Assembly: GCA_002305545.1 (NCBI GenBank)
Contig: DBRG01000021.1
Span: forward strand, 1 to 33,472
Direction: 5' to 3'
DNA from: Bacteroidales bacterium UBA1374
GTDB lineage: Bacteria; Bacteroidota; Bacteroidia; Bacteroidales; UBA932
DNA: 33,472 nucleotides
The notes under the pieces were generated by a model. It worked only from the letters and a program-made list of their open reading frames with translations, had not been told where the DNA came from and made no database searches. The first letter of the stretch is position 1, and every line of letters starts with the position of its first letter. The position numbers were made by a program, and so were the translations under genes. This document shows, in pieces, positions 1 through 7,589 of this stretch.

Positions 1-153
1 GGAAAGTAATGACAGGTCTAATACCAGTGAGAGTTCCATCCCTTTTTACCGGGTTGTAAGAATTTTTGAAATATTTGGTGAGATAAAGCCATTAATTTAC
101 TTTTAGGCTTACGTCTTCCTTGTTTTCTTACTAAATTTGAATAGCCTGTGGGC
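1..153. other. Non-coding leader of the window
   Basis: No convincing gene is visible. The minus strand is open for about 60 codons from near position 211 down to a stop near 24, but it has no start codon and reads straight through the first REP-like hairpin. I therefore treat it as chance rather than a gene remnant. The stretch is AT-rich and precedes the hairpin cluster. Confidence 0.4.
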
Positions 154-190
154 CACCACGGGCACTTTCCTGGTGTTTTTGCCCGTAGTG
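154..190. repeat. REP-like hairpin, family 1, copy A
   Basis: The arm CACCACGGGCA (154-164) pairs with TGCCCGTAGTG (180-190), with one mismatch over 11 bp, around a 15-nt loop. Loop sequence and length recur in copies B and C. Three such hairpins sit just upstream of a RAYT-like gene, the usual place for REP sequences that are substrates of that transposase class. Confidence 0.75.
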
Positions 191-271
191 CATTTTGATA
201 GCCTTAGGAATTTTTTATAAAATCCTCATTATTTGTCGTTTATGAAAATTATCGTTCTTTGAAAAATATGA

Positions 272-304
272 CCACGGGCACTTTCCCGGCTTTTTTGCCC
301 GTGG
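272..304. repeat. REP-like hairpin, family 1, copy B
   Basis: This is a perfect 9-bp stem, CCACGGGCA (272-280) with TGCCCGTGG (296-304), around a 15-nt loop. It has the same orientation as copy A, and the loop keeps the pattern CTTTCC followed by GG and a T-run. Confidence 0.75.
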
Positions 305-323
305 ACAGCCCTAAAACATGTCC

Positions 324-358
324 ACCACTGGCACTTACCTTGTGTTTTTGCCTGTGGT
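324..358. repeat. REP-like hairpin, family 1, copy C
   Basis: The arm ACCACTGGCA (324-333) pairs with TGCCTGTGGT (349-358), with one mismatch over 10 bp, again around a 15-nt loop. It is the most diverged of the three copies and lies about 90 bp before the start of the RAYT-like gene. Confidence 0.7.
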
Positions 359-446
359 CAACCTTTTAATATCCTCCGGAAACGTATCTTATTAAGCTTG
401 ACTCTTGTTTAGCTTTATTTATACACCCGTTAAAAGTTATTATGTT

Positions 447-755
447 ATGAACAAAATGTATCATGTATTCAGTGAGGGAGATAAAGTGCTGTTCAGGGAG
501 AATGGTGACTACATTTTCTTCAACAACAAGTTCGCTTCTTCTACGTTCATGTATCAACTGCAGGTCCTTGCAGAAACAACAATGTCCACACATTTTCACT
601 CAATTGTGGAAAGTGCAGACGAGAAGACGGTTGATGATTCTATCTTTAAACTCCGTAAAGCCTATTCACTTTACTACTCCGCAAAGTATGGTTTTCCATT
701 GGAGATACTCTCAAAGTATCCAAAATTGAGGTTTCGGGCAGAGAATCTGTTTTGA
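447..755 (+). CDS. RAYT-like REP-associated transposase, N-terminal part (frame-broken)
   Basis: This is the N-terminal half of a Y1-type (HUH) transposase. It carries the HUH motif HFH in MSTHFHSIVES, and a following helix KLRKAYSLYYSAKYG that should hold the catalytic tyrosine. It aligns by eye with the intact protein at 15368: the start MNKMYHVF matches MKGKLWHVC, and THFH matches NHFH. I chose ATG 447 because of this alignment, although the frame is open back to 405. The frame ends at TGA 753-755, where homologues continue. The rest of the protein is in the -1 frame from 752, so the gene is either a decaying pseudogene or needs a -1 frameshift. It would act on single-stranded REP hairpins, three of which lie upstream. 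RAYTs are usually immobile by themselves and mobilise REPs. Confidence 0.7.
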   Translation: MNKMYHVFSEGDKVLFRENGDYIFFNNKFASSTFMYQLQVLAETTMSTHFHSIVESADEKTVDDSIFKLRKAYSLYYSAKYGFPLEILSKYPKLRFRAENLF

Positions 756-1303
756 ACGAATTAAGATACCTAATGAAGAATCAAGTCCATCATTACGTAA
801 CCACATATCCTTTTGCATATCCCTATTCTAGTGTCTTCTATGTATTTATGGACCAGCTTGTGCCTCCTGTGTTTATAGAAATTTTAAATGAACAAACATC
901 AAAGTTTTGCGAATTAAACTATCGTCAAAAGAGACATATTGCAGGAGTTGATAAAGTTCCTGACAACTGGATGGTATTGGATAACAAAATGATCCTACCT
1001 TCCTCATATATTAATATCACAAGGATCCGTGCTTTCTGGGGCAATAATGTAAAGTCATTCATGTTTGACATCAATAAGAATCTGACAGATACCAGAAAGG
1101 AAATCATCATGGCAGATAATCTTGATATCAGGGTCGCAGGGTACACCGACATTGAGGTATGCGGGTTCATTGATGACTTCTCTGCTCAGTGTGGCCGAAA
1201 GAGTTTCCACTTTCTAAAAACTGATGAAAGAAAACTCATGATCAGAAACCTAAAACAGAAAACCGTGAACGAAGAGCAGATCAGGAGGTGTTTGTGGTTA
1301 TGA
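752..1303 (+). CDS. RAYT-like transposase, C-terminal part (frame-broken)
   Basis: This is the continuation of the preceding gene in the -1 frame, overlapping it by 4 bases (TTTGA) with only a TTG start. The beginning, LRYLMKNQVHHYVTTYPFAY, matches the block LRNSVKHQVYPHSF of the RAYT at 15368. The next block, VPDNWMVLD through MFDINKN, parallels IPEHYLLDA through LITYPLQK there. The C-terminal helix-turn-helix region seems short: QIRRCLWL stops where the relative continues as QLSRVFGIPESTLR. A shift near 1288 would restore a VF match, suggesting a second lesion. Independent translation of this half is unlikely to give an active enzyme, since it has no HUH histidines. Confidence 0.6.
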   Translation: MNELRYLMKNQVHHYVTTYPFAYPYSSVFYVFMDQLVPPVFIEILNEQTSKFCELNYRQKRHIAGVDKVPDNWMVLDNKMILPSSYINITRIRAFWGNNVKSFMFDINKNLTDTRKEIIMADNLDIRVAGYTDIEVCGFIDDFSAQCGRKSFHFLKTDERKLMIRNLKQKTVNEEQIRRCLWL

Positions 1304-1344
1304 ACGATTTGGCAAACTAAGATTCAACCTTTTGTTGTTATACT

Positions 1345-1352
1345 TATATTTG
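1345..1352 (+). promoter_or_regulatory. -7 promoter element of the MFS gene
   Basis: TATATTTG matches the Bacteroidota -7 consensus TAnnTTTG and lies 32 bp before ATG 1385. No TTTG sits at the usual 17-23 nt upstream (the nearest is about 10 nt away), so the -33 box is weak. Confidence 0.4.
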
Positions 1353-1384
1353 TGTCCGTTTTAAGACAGGGTATACGACCATAA

Positions 1385-2578
1385 ATGAATAAAGTCACAA
1401 AGAATCCGGAAGTGCTCTGGAACTCCAATTATACAAAAATATGGATCGCCACGTTCATGATGTATTTTGCATTCATGCTGCTGGCTCCTTTGCTGCCCAT
1501 CTATCTGAGTGACAATTTCGGGGCTGACAAGAAGGTAATCGGAATTGTATTGAGTGGATATGCACTGTTTGCACTTATCACCAGGTCTTTCAGCGGATAC
1601 ATGGTGGACCGTTTCCCGCGTAAAGCGTTTCTGATGGCCAGCACGATCGTCTGTGTAACTTTTTTTGCCGGTTACCTGGTAGCCGGATCCCTGGTTTTGT
1701 TTGCGATAGTCCGTACCCTGCATGGTTCACCCTACGGAGCATCAACCGTGTCGTTGAGCACCGTGGCCGTGGACGCTCTTCCCTCTTCAAGACGTGCAGA
1801 GGGCATTGGATACTATGGTTTGAGCATTAACATTGCCTCGGCCATAAGCCCTACCGTGGCCATTTGGATTTACAACGCCACGGACAACTTCAATGTGCTT
1901 TTTGTGCTTTCTATGGCCATAGCGCTGGCCGGATCTCTGATCCTGATACCGGTACGATTGAAATCAAGAGAGATCATACCCGAGAAAAAAGCCTTCTCCC
2001 TGGACCGGTTCTTCCTGGTTAAGGGCTGGAGCCTGGCATTGGAAATGGTTCTGTTTTCCATAGCCTATGGCGTAGTGTGTACCTATGTGGCCATTTATGG
2101 CCGTGAAGAACTGGGCATAGAGGGAGGCTCAGCTCTGTTCTTTCTGTTCCTTTCATCCGGACTCATCATTTCACGTCTGAGCGGGGCACGCAATCTGAAA
2201 AAGGGTTTAATCACACGCAATGCGGTGGAAGGTATTATCGTCGAATGCCTCGGTTTCATACTGTTTGCCTTGATAAAAAACGAGATTGGATATTATTGCG
2301 CAGCCTTGATCATTGGATACGGACACGGCCACATGTACCCAGCATACCAGAATATGTTCATTGACCTGGCCCCTAACACACAGCGAGGCACAGCCAATTC
2401 TTCCATCATGACTTCATGGGATACCGGCAACGGTCTTGGGATTCTGTTTGGCGGCATTATAGCCGGGCAATTTGGATACACTGCTGCGTTCCTTTGCGGG
2501 GCAGTCTGCTATATTGCAGGAATTGCAGGATTCTTCCTGTATTCACGCGGGCACTTCGAAAAGAACAAACTCAGGTGA
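1385..2578 (+). CDS. MFS transporter
   Basis: A 397-residue inner-membrane carrier of the major facilitator superfamily. It has about 12 hydrophobic segments in two halves of six. The loop between TM2 and TM3 reads FSGYMVDRFPRK, a form of the MFS motif A (G-x-x-x-D-R-x-G-R-K). This is the usual size for drug or metabolite exporters of the DHA type. The substrate cannot be told from sequence, and efflux of a small molecule is only a family-level guess. The C-terminal end overlaps the convergent pruA gene by 8 bp. A -7 box lies at 1345. ATG 1385 is the first start before TM1 and gives a normal short cytoplasmic N-terminus. Confidence 0.88.
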   Translation: MNKVTKNPEVLWNSNYTKIWIATFMMYFAFMLLAPLLPIYLSDNFGADKKVIGIVLSGYALFALITRSFSGYMVDRFPRKAFLMASTIVCVTFFAGYLVAGSLVLFAIVRTLHGSPYGASTVSLSTVAVDALPSSRRAEGIGYYGLSINIASAISPTVAIWIYNATDNFNVLFVLSMAIALAGSLILIPVRLKSREIIPEKKAFSLDRFFLVKGWSLALEMVLFSIAYGVVCTYVAIYGREELGIEGGSALFFLFLSSGLIISRLSGARNLKKGLITRNAVEGIIVECLGFILFALIKNEIGYYCAALIIGYGHGHMYPAYQNMFIDLAPNTQRGTANSSIMTSWDTGNGLGILFGGIIAGQFGYTAAFLCGAVCYIAGIAGFFLYSRGHFEKNKLR

Positions 2579-4202
2579 GGCGCATATACGGATAGCGGTA
2601 ATCATCGGGGCTGACGAAGGTTTCCTTGATGGTTCTGGGATTGACCCAACGTATAAGATTGAATTCGCCGCCTGCTTTATCATTTGTGCCGGATGCCCGG
2701 GAGCCTCCGAAAGGCTGGAGTCCTACGATGGCACCGGTAGGCTTGTCGTTGATGTAGAAGTTCCCGGCAGCATACCTGAGTTTTTCACACATATGTGCGG
2801 CAGCTACGCGGTCAGTGGAAAATACGGCTCCTGTCAAAGCGTAAGGTGATGTAGTATCACACAGATCCAGGGTTTCTTCCAATTTGGAGTCTTCGTATAC
2901 ATAGACACAAAGTACAGGCCCGAATATCTCTTCCTGCATAAGTTTGAAGTGTGGATCGGTGGTTTCCACTATGGTCGGGCGGATAAAGTAACCGGTGGAT
3001 TTATCGCACTGGCCGCCGGCTATGATTGAGGCATCGGGCGATCTTTTGGCGTAATCTATGTAAGATTTTATGTTGTCAAAGGCCTTTTCGTCTATCACGG
3101 CGTTCATGAAATTTTCGGGATCCATAACGTCTCCCATCTTAATTTCTTCGGCAAGTTCGCCAAGACATTTTTTAAGTTCAGGCCATAAAGAACGGGGTAC
3201 GTACATCCTGGAAGCCGCACTGCATTTCTGCCCCTGGTATTCAAAAGCTCCCCGGATGGTATTGATGCAGACATCGTTTAGATTTGCCGAGGGGTGCACA
3301 AAAACAAAGTTTTTTCCTCCGGTTTCCCCAACCAGGCGGGGATAGGATTTGTAGAGGGAGAGGTTGGAACTTACCTGCGTCCATAAACCGTTGAAAGTAC
3401 TATTGGATCCGGTGAAATGAATCCCTGCAAGGTCTTTGGAAGCCAGGCACGTGTTTCCAATAACGGATCCCTGTCCGGGTAAAAAGTTGATCACACCGGC
3501 GGGCAATCCGGCTTCCATAAAGACTTTCATCAAATAGTAGTTGGACAGTATGGCCGTGGAAGCAGGTTTCCAGATGGTTGTATTTCCCATCATGACCGGG
3601 GCCATGTTCAGGTTTGAAGCAATAGAAGTAAAGTTAAACGGGCTCACAGCCAGGACGAAACCTTCCAGGGCCCTGTATTCCATTTTATTCAATTGATTAA
3701 AGGTGGACTTGGGTTGTTGTTCATAAATCCGCCCTGTAAAACTTATATTGTATTTCAGGAAGTCTATGGTTTCACAAACAGCATCTATTTCTGACTGATA
3801 GATATTCTTGCTTTGTCCGAGCATGGTAGCAGCGCTGATCACAGAACGGTAGCGTGTAGAAAGGAGTTCAGCGGCCTTAAGCAATATGGAAGCCCTGATT
3901 GTCCAGGCAAGATCTGACCAGGATTTCCGGGCTTCCAGTGCTGCCTTTATGGCCAGTTCCACTTCTGCCTTTCCGGCTTTATGATACCTGGCAATCACTT
4001 TATTGTGGTCGTGCGGCATCCGGATCTCACCTAAATTGCCTGTTGTTATTTCTTTTCCGCCTATGATCAGCGGGATTTCCAGAACAGTCCGGGATTGCCT
4101 TTTCAATTCGTTTTCCAAGAGCACACGTTCCGGACTTCCTTTCATGTAGTCCAGTATGGGCTCATTCTCTGGCAAAGGGAAATTGTAGACAGCATTGTTC
4201 AT
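2571..4202 (-). CDS. pruA: L-glutamate gamma-semialdehyde (1-pyrroline-5-carboxylate) dehydrogenase
   Basis: A 543-residue aldehyde dehydrogenase that oxidises glutamate-5-semialdehyde to glutamate with NAD+, the second step of proline catabolism. The catalytic cysteine is Cys327 in YQGQKCSAASR and the general base is Glu293 in VGETGGKN. The oxyanion asparagine is in SPFNFT (about 187-192), and the nucleotide-binding loop is FTGSNSTFNG. The length and the YQGQKCSA signature fit the stand-alone P5CDH group (about 540 aa) rather than general aldehyde dehydrogenases. No proline dehydrogenase gene is nearby, so it is not part of a put operon here. The 3' end overlaps the MFS gene on the other strand by 8 bp. 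It appears to have its own promoter overlapped by a hairpin (4230-4269). Confidence 0.93.
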   Translation of the reverse strand: MNNAVYNFPLPENEPILDYMKGSPERVLLENELKRQSRTVLEIPLIIGGKEITTGNLGEIRMPHDHNKVIARYHKAGKAEVELAIKAALEARKSWSDLAWTIRASILLKAAELLSTRYRSVISAATMLGQSKNIYQSEIDAVCETIDFLKYNISFTGRIYEQQPKSTFNQLNKMEYRALEGFVLAVSPFNFTSIASNLNMAPVMMGNTTIWKPASTAILSNYYLMKVFMEAGLPAGVINFLPGQGSVIGNTCLASKDLAGIHFTGSNSTFNGLWTQVSSNLSLYKSYPRLVGETGGKNFVFVHPSANLNDVCINTIRGAFEYQGQKCSAASRMYVPRSLWPELKKCLGELAEEIKMGDVMDPENFMNAVIDEKAFDNIKSYIDYAKRSPDASIIAGGQCDKSTGYFIRPTIVETTDPHFKLMQEEIFGPVLCVYVYEDSKLEETLDLCDTTSPYALTGAVFSTDRVAAAHMCEKLRYAAGNFYINDKPTGAIVGLQPFGGSRASGTNDKAGGEFNLIRWVNPRTIKETFVSPDDYRYPYMRLT

Positions 4203-4229
4203 GGTTTTGTTTTTATGAATTTACATGAT

Positions 4230-4255
4230 GCGAGTTGCAAAAATATGCAATTCGC
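4230..4255. promoter_or_regulatory. Inverted repeat over the pruA -7 box
   Basis: GCGAGTTGCA (4230-4239) and TGCAATTCGC (4246-4255) form a 10-bp inverted repeat with one mismatch around 6 nt. It covers the predicted pruA -7 box. It could be an operator or a hairpin in the leader. No long T-run follows, so it is not an obvious terminator. Confidence 0.45.
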
Positions 4256-4269
4256 TTGTAACTTCCCAA
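4238..4269 (-). promoter_or_regulatory. Predicted pruA promoter
   Basis: On the minus strand, TTG (4269-4267), a 21-nt spacer, then TATTTTTG (4245-4238) fits the Bacteroidota primary-sigma consensus TTTG / TAnnTTTG. It ends 35 bp before the pruA ATG at 4202. Confidence 0.5.
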
Positions 4270-4314
4270 CCATCTGTGAACATATGCATGGCAATTGTTA
4301 ATGGAATTGTTAAT

Positions 4315-4677
4315 TTATTCAGTTGTTGCGCTGTCCGTGCTTGAAATCTTTTGGATAGTTTCCTTGAAGAAAGGGTCACACTCCCGATGCAACTTTTCGA
4401 AGGCTTCCATAAGCTTTCGTGCATTTTCCGTTAACGTGGTAGTTCCTCCTGAAGGCCCTCCCTGCTGCGTTTCCAGAATGGGATAACCCAATTTATTTTC
4501 GATATTGCGGAGCTTGTCCCAGGTCTTTCTGTAACTAAGGTTTAATTTGGCAACAGCATATTTTAACGATCCCGTTTCTTCAATAGCCTTTAATAACCTG
4601 TATTTGCCATCTCCCAGAATACTCACTCCATCCTGATCCTCGATCCAGAACTTGTATTTAAAATGCAATTGGCTCAT
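4315..4677 (-). CDS. ModE-type winged-helix transcriptional regulator
   Basis: 120 residues resembling the N-terminal DNA-binding domain of ModE/LysR-like regulators. The pattern GDGKYRLLKAIEETGSLKYA then LSYRKTWDKLRNIENKLG is the winged-helix signature (GSL..AA..lg.SYrtaW..l...n..lG). It continues with TQQGGPSGGTTTLTENARKL. The C-terminal molybdate-binding (TOBE) domains of full ModE are absent, as in many short family members, so the ligand is unknown. It follows the S41 peptidase gene by 19 bp on the same strand and is probably cotranscribed with it. pruA lies further downstream with its own promoter. A role in molybdenum control is not supported by any molybdenum gene in the window. Confidence 0.82.
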   Translation of the reverse strand: MSQLHFKYKFWIEDQDGVSILGDGKYRLLKAIEETGSLKYAVAKLNLSYRKTWDKLRNIENKLGYPILETQQGGPSGGTTTLTENARKLMEAFEKLHRECDPFFKETIQKISSTDSATTE

Positions 4678-4696
4678 AAAAATCTGATTGTATTTT

Positions 4697-6100
4697 CTAC
4701 TTTGCGTTTAAATATTCCAGCGCCTTTTCCAGGACTGCATCCCTCTGATCGTAATAATCCTGCAGTGTTCTTTTTACTGTAATATGCGGTGTTATTCCAT
4801 AGCCTACAAATTCCCTGCCGTCCTTGAAAATATCCTTTTTTGTGCATACTATGGCAAATCCCTCGCCAGGCAGATCAAATACAAACGGCTGTCCGGTACT
4901 TCCGTAAGTTTTCTCCCCCATCCTAATTATATGCTCCTGATTGTCTGCAAATACCAGAAAATCTTCTGCTGCCGAGGCTGTCAGGTGACCGGTGAGGACA
5001 ACGGTGGGTTTTACAAATCGTTGGGATTTGGGCCCGCAAACCCAGGGAGAATAATCAAATGTATAATACATTTTATCCTGGTAGTAAAGCAGGCATTTTT
5101 TTCTCCAGTCGTTTCCTGTCGTATCCTGTGGCTGGACAGAGCTTCCCCAGGCCTTGAAAACGGGTATATGTTCCCTGCTCATGGATACAGGACCGTAAAA
5201 CAACGTGTCACTGGTGATATATTCCAAAATGTTAACTCCAACATTGGTACTGCCGCCGCTATTCAAACGAAGGTCTATTATCAATCCTTTGGCACGACTC
5301 ATTTGTGGCAATATTCCGGTAAAGAGGGAATCCAGGTTGTTGCTTCTGAACGAATTGAGAGCCACATAAGCGATTTGATCATACATTTTAAAATCCATCA
5401 GTTTTTCTGGCTCCTGGGGTGGATATACCTCTTTTTCATTGGATCTTTCATGCTTCAGATCAAAGGTAGCGGTACTTCCGTCGGGTTTCATGATCTTAAT
5501 AGTATAGGTAGTTCCAACCGGCCCTTCCAGCAACCTCATAACGGCCAGGTCTTCCAAAACATATTCTGTTGATGACCCGATATAAGGAGCCACATGCCGA
5601 TCAATATAGTCCCATACCGGGATCCGGTTAACTTCCAGGATCCGGGAGCCGACCGGCAATACATTTTTCTTACTTTGATTCACTCTTGCAATGATCGCTT
5701 CCCCGTCAACGTTTTCCAGGAACAGCCTGTAATCACCAAAATCGGAATTATATATTAGTGTATCAATTCTTTCCGGGAAATAAACATTCGTATGTCCGTC
5801 CTTTAGCAGGGCACAGAATTTTTGCAGCTCCCTGTAATACTCATAGTCATTGGCCGTATTCATTACTGTCTGGATGGCAGTTTGGTAAGCCTGATCCCAG
5901 GCTTTCCTGTCGACCTTTTCCAGGTAAACAAAGTTGTAGTTCACTTCCTGCCATAATTTTGACAGTCCGTATATTTTTTCCTCCACCGTCATATCATCCG
6001 GCATTTTGTAATTGGTTGGGATCTGCTGAGCCGTAAGTAAATTAAGGGAGCAGCATACAATTGAAAAACACATCAAAATTTTTAAAGTTCTCATAATCAT
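4697..6100 (-). CDS. S41 family C-terminal-processing-type peptidase
   Basis: A 467-residue exported serine peptidase-like protein. The N-terminus (about 1-25) is a signal peptide ending in LLTAQQ. A PDZ-like segment (about 135-205) contains GSRILEVNRIPV. The tail-specific protease domain follows, with the strand IIDLRLNSGGS (275-284) and the nucleophile motif HLTASAAEDF, where the serine is residue 376. In this family a lysine about 20-25 residues later completes the dyad; Lys397 in RMGEKTYGSTG fits. It likely degrades periplasmic peptides, with unknown substrates. The start could also be the second Met (MRTLK, 6094). It is probably the first gene of a two-gene unit with the ModE-type regulator. 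Confidence 0.87.
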   Translation of the reverse strand: MIMRTLKILMCFSIVCCSLNLLTAQQIPTNYKMPDDMTVEEKIYGLSKLWQEVNYNFVYLEKVDRKAWDQAYQTAIQTVMNTANDYEYYRELQKFCALLKDGHTNVYFPERIDTLIYNSDFGDYRLFLENVDGEAIIARVNQSKKNVLPVGSRILEVNRIPVWDYIDRHVAPYIGSSTEYVLEDLAVMRLLEGPVGTTYTIKIMKPDGSTATFDLKHERSNEKEVYPPQEPEKLMDFKMYDQIAYVALNSFRSNNLDSLFTGILPQMSRAKGLIIDLRLNSGGSTNVGVNILEYITSDTLFYGPVSMSREHIPVFKAWGSSVQPQDTTGNDWRKKCLLYYQDKMYYTFDYSPWVCGPKSQRFVKPTVVLTGHLTASAAEDFLVFADNQEHIIRMGEKTYGSTGQPFVFDLPGEGFAIVCTKKDIFKDGREFVGYGITPHITVKRTLQDYYDQRDAVLEKALEYLNAK

Positions 6101-6170
6101 CTACTTTTTTTTTAACAGTCTATTGACGCAACGCTGAAAATAACGTTACAACATACATTATTTTTACCAC

Positions 6171-6185
6171 GTTTGTATTACAAAC
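6171..6185. promoter_or_regulatory. Palindrome in the divergent promoter region
   Basis: GTTTGTATTACAAAC is a perfect 7-1-7 inverted repeat, midway between the divergent S41 and SecD-head genes. It places a TTTG (-33-like) word on each strand, so it may be a shared operator or two back-to-back -33 boxes. Confidence 0.4.
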
Positions 6186-6202
6186 CTGGTTTAATAATTC
6201 TG
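6172..6202 (+). promoter_or_regulatory. Predicted promoter of the SecD-head lipoprotein gene
   Basis: TTTG (6172-6175), a 19-nt spacer, then TAATTCTG (6195-6202) differs from the TAnnTTTG consensus by one base. It ends 8 bp before ATG 6211, so the leader would be very short. Confidence 0.4.
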
Positions 6203-6210
6203 CTATTATT

Positions 6211-6798
6211 ATGAAAAAAATCACTGTTATCATGCTAACCTTGTTGCTGACAGCATTTGCCTGCAACAACAATCCCAAAGGGAATGAGCCAAAAGTATCC
6301 TTCGGGATCTATGAAACTGTAACGCTTAGGGATCTTCCGGCCTCCGCGGTTGCCGGACAGCCGGGGTTCTGCAACCTGATCCCGGGTACCGATTCTCTTT
6401 CCCCAATTGTTGCCTATGTGCCCATTGACTCGACCTTTACCATTGAAGTTCCTGTGGAACAAGAGGTGAAATTTTTGCGCACCGCCTACCCGGTTGATCC
6501 CGAAAAACAATATTATGGCATAGTGGCGGTCAGGGAACAGCCAACCATGACCAACATTGATTTGAAAACCACTAAGCCCGACAAAGACGCAGTGAAGATC
6601 ACTTTCAATACGGAAGGCACTAAGAAATGGGCAGAAATGACACGGATCAATATCGAGAAACAGGTTGCCATAACCATTGATGATCAAGTCTATACCCTTC
6701 CAAAGGTAATGGCCGAGATCCGTGAAGGCAGAGCCATGATCATCGTGGAAAATGAAGAAACGGCCGTAAGGTTATCGGCCGCTCTGAATGGTGAGTGA
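6211..6798 (+). CDS. Lipoprotein with SecD/SecDF P1-head-like domain
   Basis: 195 residues. The N-terminus MKKITVIMLTLLLTAFAC is a lipoprotein signal peptide with the modified cysteine at residue 18. The C-terminal part (about 125-195) matches the SecDF P1 head pattern: FNTEGTKKWAEMTRINIEK, then QVAITIDDQVYTLPKV, then EIREGRAMIIVENEETAVRLSAAL. In SecD this domain is periplasmic and helps pull translocating proteins. Here it stands alone, without SecD transmembrane segments. The middle region (about 25-120) was not recognised. A free-standing P1 head on a lipid anchor could work in envelope protein handling, but this is inference. It is divergent from the S41 peptidase, with a palindrome between them. 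Confidence 0.8.
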   Translation: MKKITVIMLTLLLTAFACNNNPKGNEPKVSFGIYETVTLRDLPASAVAGQPGFCNLIPGTDSLSPIVAYVPIDSTFTIEVPVEQEVKFLRTAYPVDPEKQYYGIVAVREQPTMTNIDLKTTKPDKDAVKITFNTEGTKKWAEMTRINIEKQVAITIDDQVYTLPKVMAEIREGRAMIIVENEETAVRLSAALNGE

Positions 6799-6801
6799 TA
6801 G

Positions 6802-7557
6802 CTAGAATGCTCCTTTAAGAAATCTTTGACGTTTCGCCTCTTCCATCCTTTCTATGGCGTAGCGGAGTGCAGTGCGGGGAACTTGCGGGTAGTGCCTTAT
6901 GAGGAAAGCCTCTGTGGCTGTGGAATCTTTTTTCCAGGCTTCACGGAGCATCCAGCCTACGGCTTTGTGCATCAGGTCCTGATCGTCGCCCAACAGCCGT
7001 TCAGAAAGCCGGAAGGTATGTTCCAGTTGTCCTTTCTGAATGAAATACAGGGTGGAAATGATGGCTATGCGGCGTTCCCATAGAATGTCCGAAACCACCA
7101 GCCGGTCAAGGATTGCAGCATCCTGGAGGCCGTCGTGAATGGCCCGTCCCAGAATCTTGGATGCCGAGCAGTCCACCAGGTCCCAGTTGTTCACGTACTG
7201 CCTGTTGCGCAGGTAAAAGTCCAGAACGGCCTGCCGCTCTCCACCTGCAGGTCCATTCCCGGCTGCTGTGGCATAGGATGCCTGCCGCTCTCCACCCTTT
7301 TCATATTGGTACACCAGGATGGTCAGGGCACAGCTTCGTTCTTCATGAACGGGCGAGGCAATGAGTTTCTGCAGTTCTTCAAAGGGAAGGCTTCGGTATT
7401 TGAGGGAGATTCTGCGGGCATCGGGGGTGGACACACCTATGAAAATGTCCCCCTCGCCGTACTGCCCTTTTCCGGTCTTGAAATACCATTCCACCGCTTT
7501 TTTGCGTTCTGCCGAGGCATGGGCCCTGAGTTCCTTTTGGACGTTTTCTGCTATCAT
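6802..7557 (-). CDS. AlkD-like DNA alkylation repair protein
   Basis: A 251-residue helical protein of the AlkC/AlkD DNA glycosylase family, which removes alkylated bases (3- and 7-alkylpurines) using HEAT-like repeats. The family pattern is visible: VEWYFKTGKGQYGEGDIFIGVSTPDARRI near the N-terminus, NNWDLVDCSASKILG in the middle, and WERRIAIISTLYFI then DLMHKAVGWMLREAWKKD near the C-terminus. Oddly, a 17-residue insertion (GGERQASYATAAGNGPA, then GGERQA again) lies in a surface loop. At the DNA level it is bounded by an exact 17-bp direct repeat (7229-7245 and 7280-7296). It is the last gene of the minus-strand run after the GHL10 gene, with 32 bp between them. Confidence 0.88.
   Translation of the reverse strand: MIAENVQKELRAHASAERKKAVEWYFKTGKGQYGEGDIFIGVSTPDARRISLKYRSLPFEELQKLIASPVHEERSCALTILVYQYEKGGERQASYATAAGNGPAGGERQAVLDFYLRNRQYVNNWDLVDCSASKILGRAIHDGLQDAAILDRLVVSDILWERRIAIISTLYFIQKGQLEHTFRLSERLLGDDQDLMHKAVGWMLREAWKKDSTATEAFLIRHYPQVPRTALRYAIERMEEAKRQRFLKGAF
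7229..7296. repeat. 17-bp direct repeat within the AlkD-like gene
   Basis: GCCTGCCGCTCTCCACC occurs at 7229-7245 and again at 7280-7296. The period is 51 bp (17 codons), so gain or loss of one unit keeps the reading frame. Confidence 0.8.
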
Positions 7558-7589
7558 ATGAACATTATGCTAAATTATTATTCTGGAAA

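Noticed and set aside
24..211. Minus-strand open frame at the window start
   Set aside because: It has no start codon, reads through a REP hairpin and resembles no family I know, so it is likely chance.
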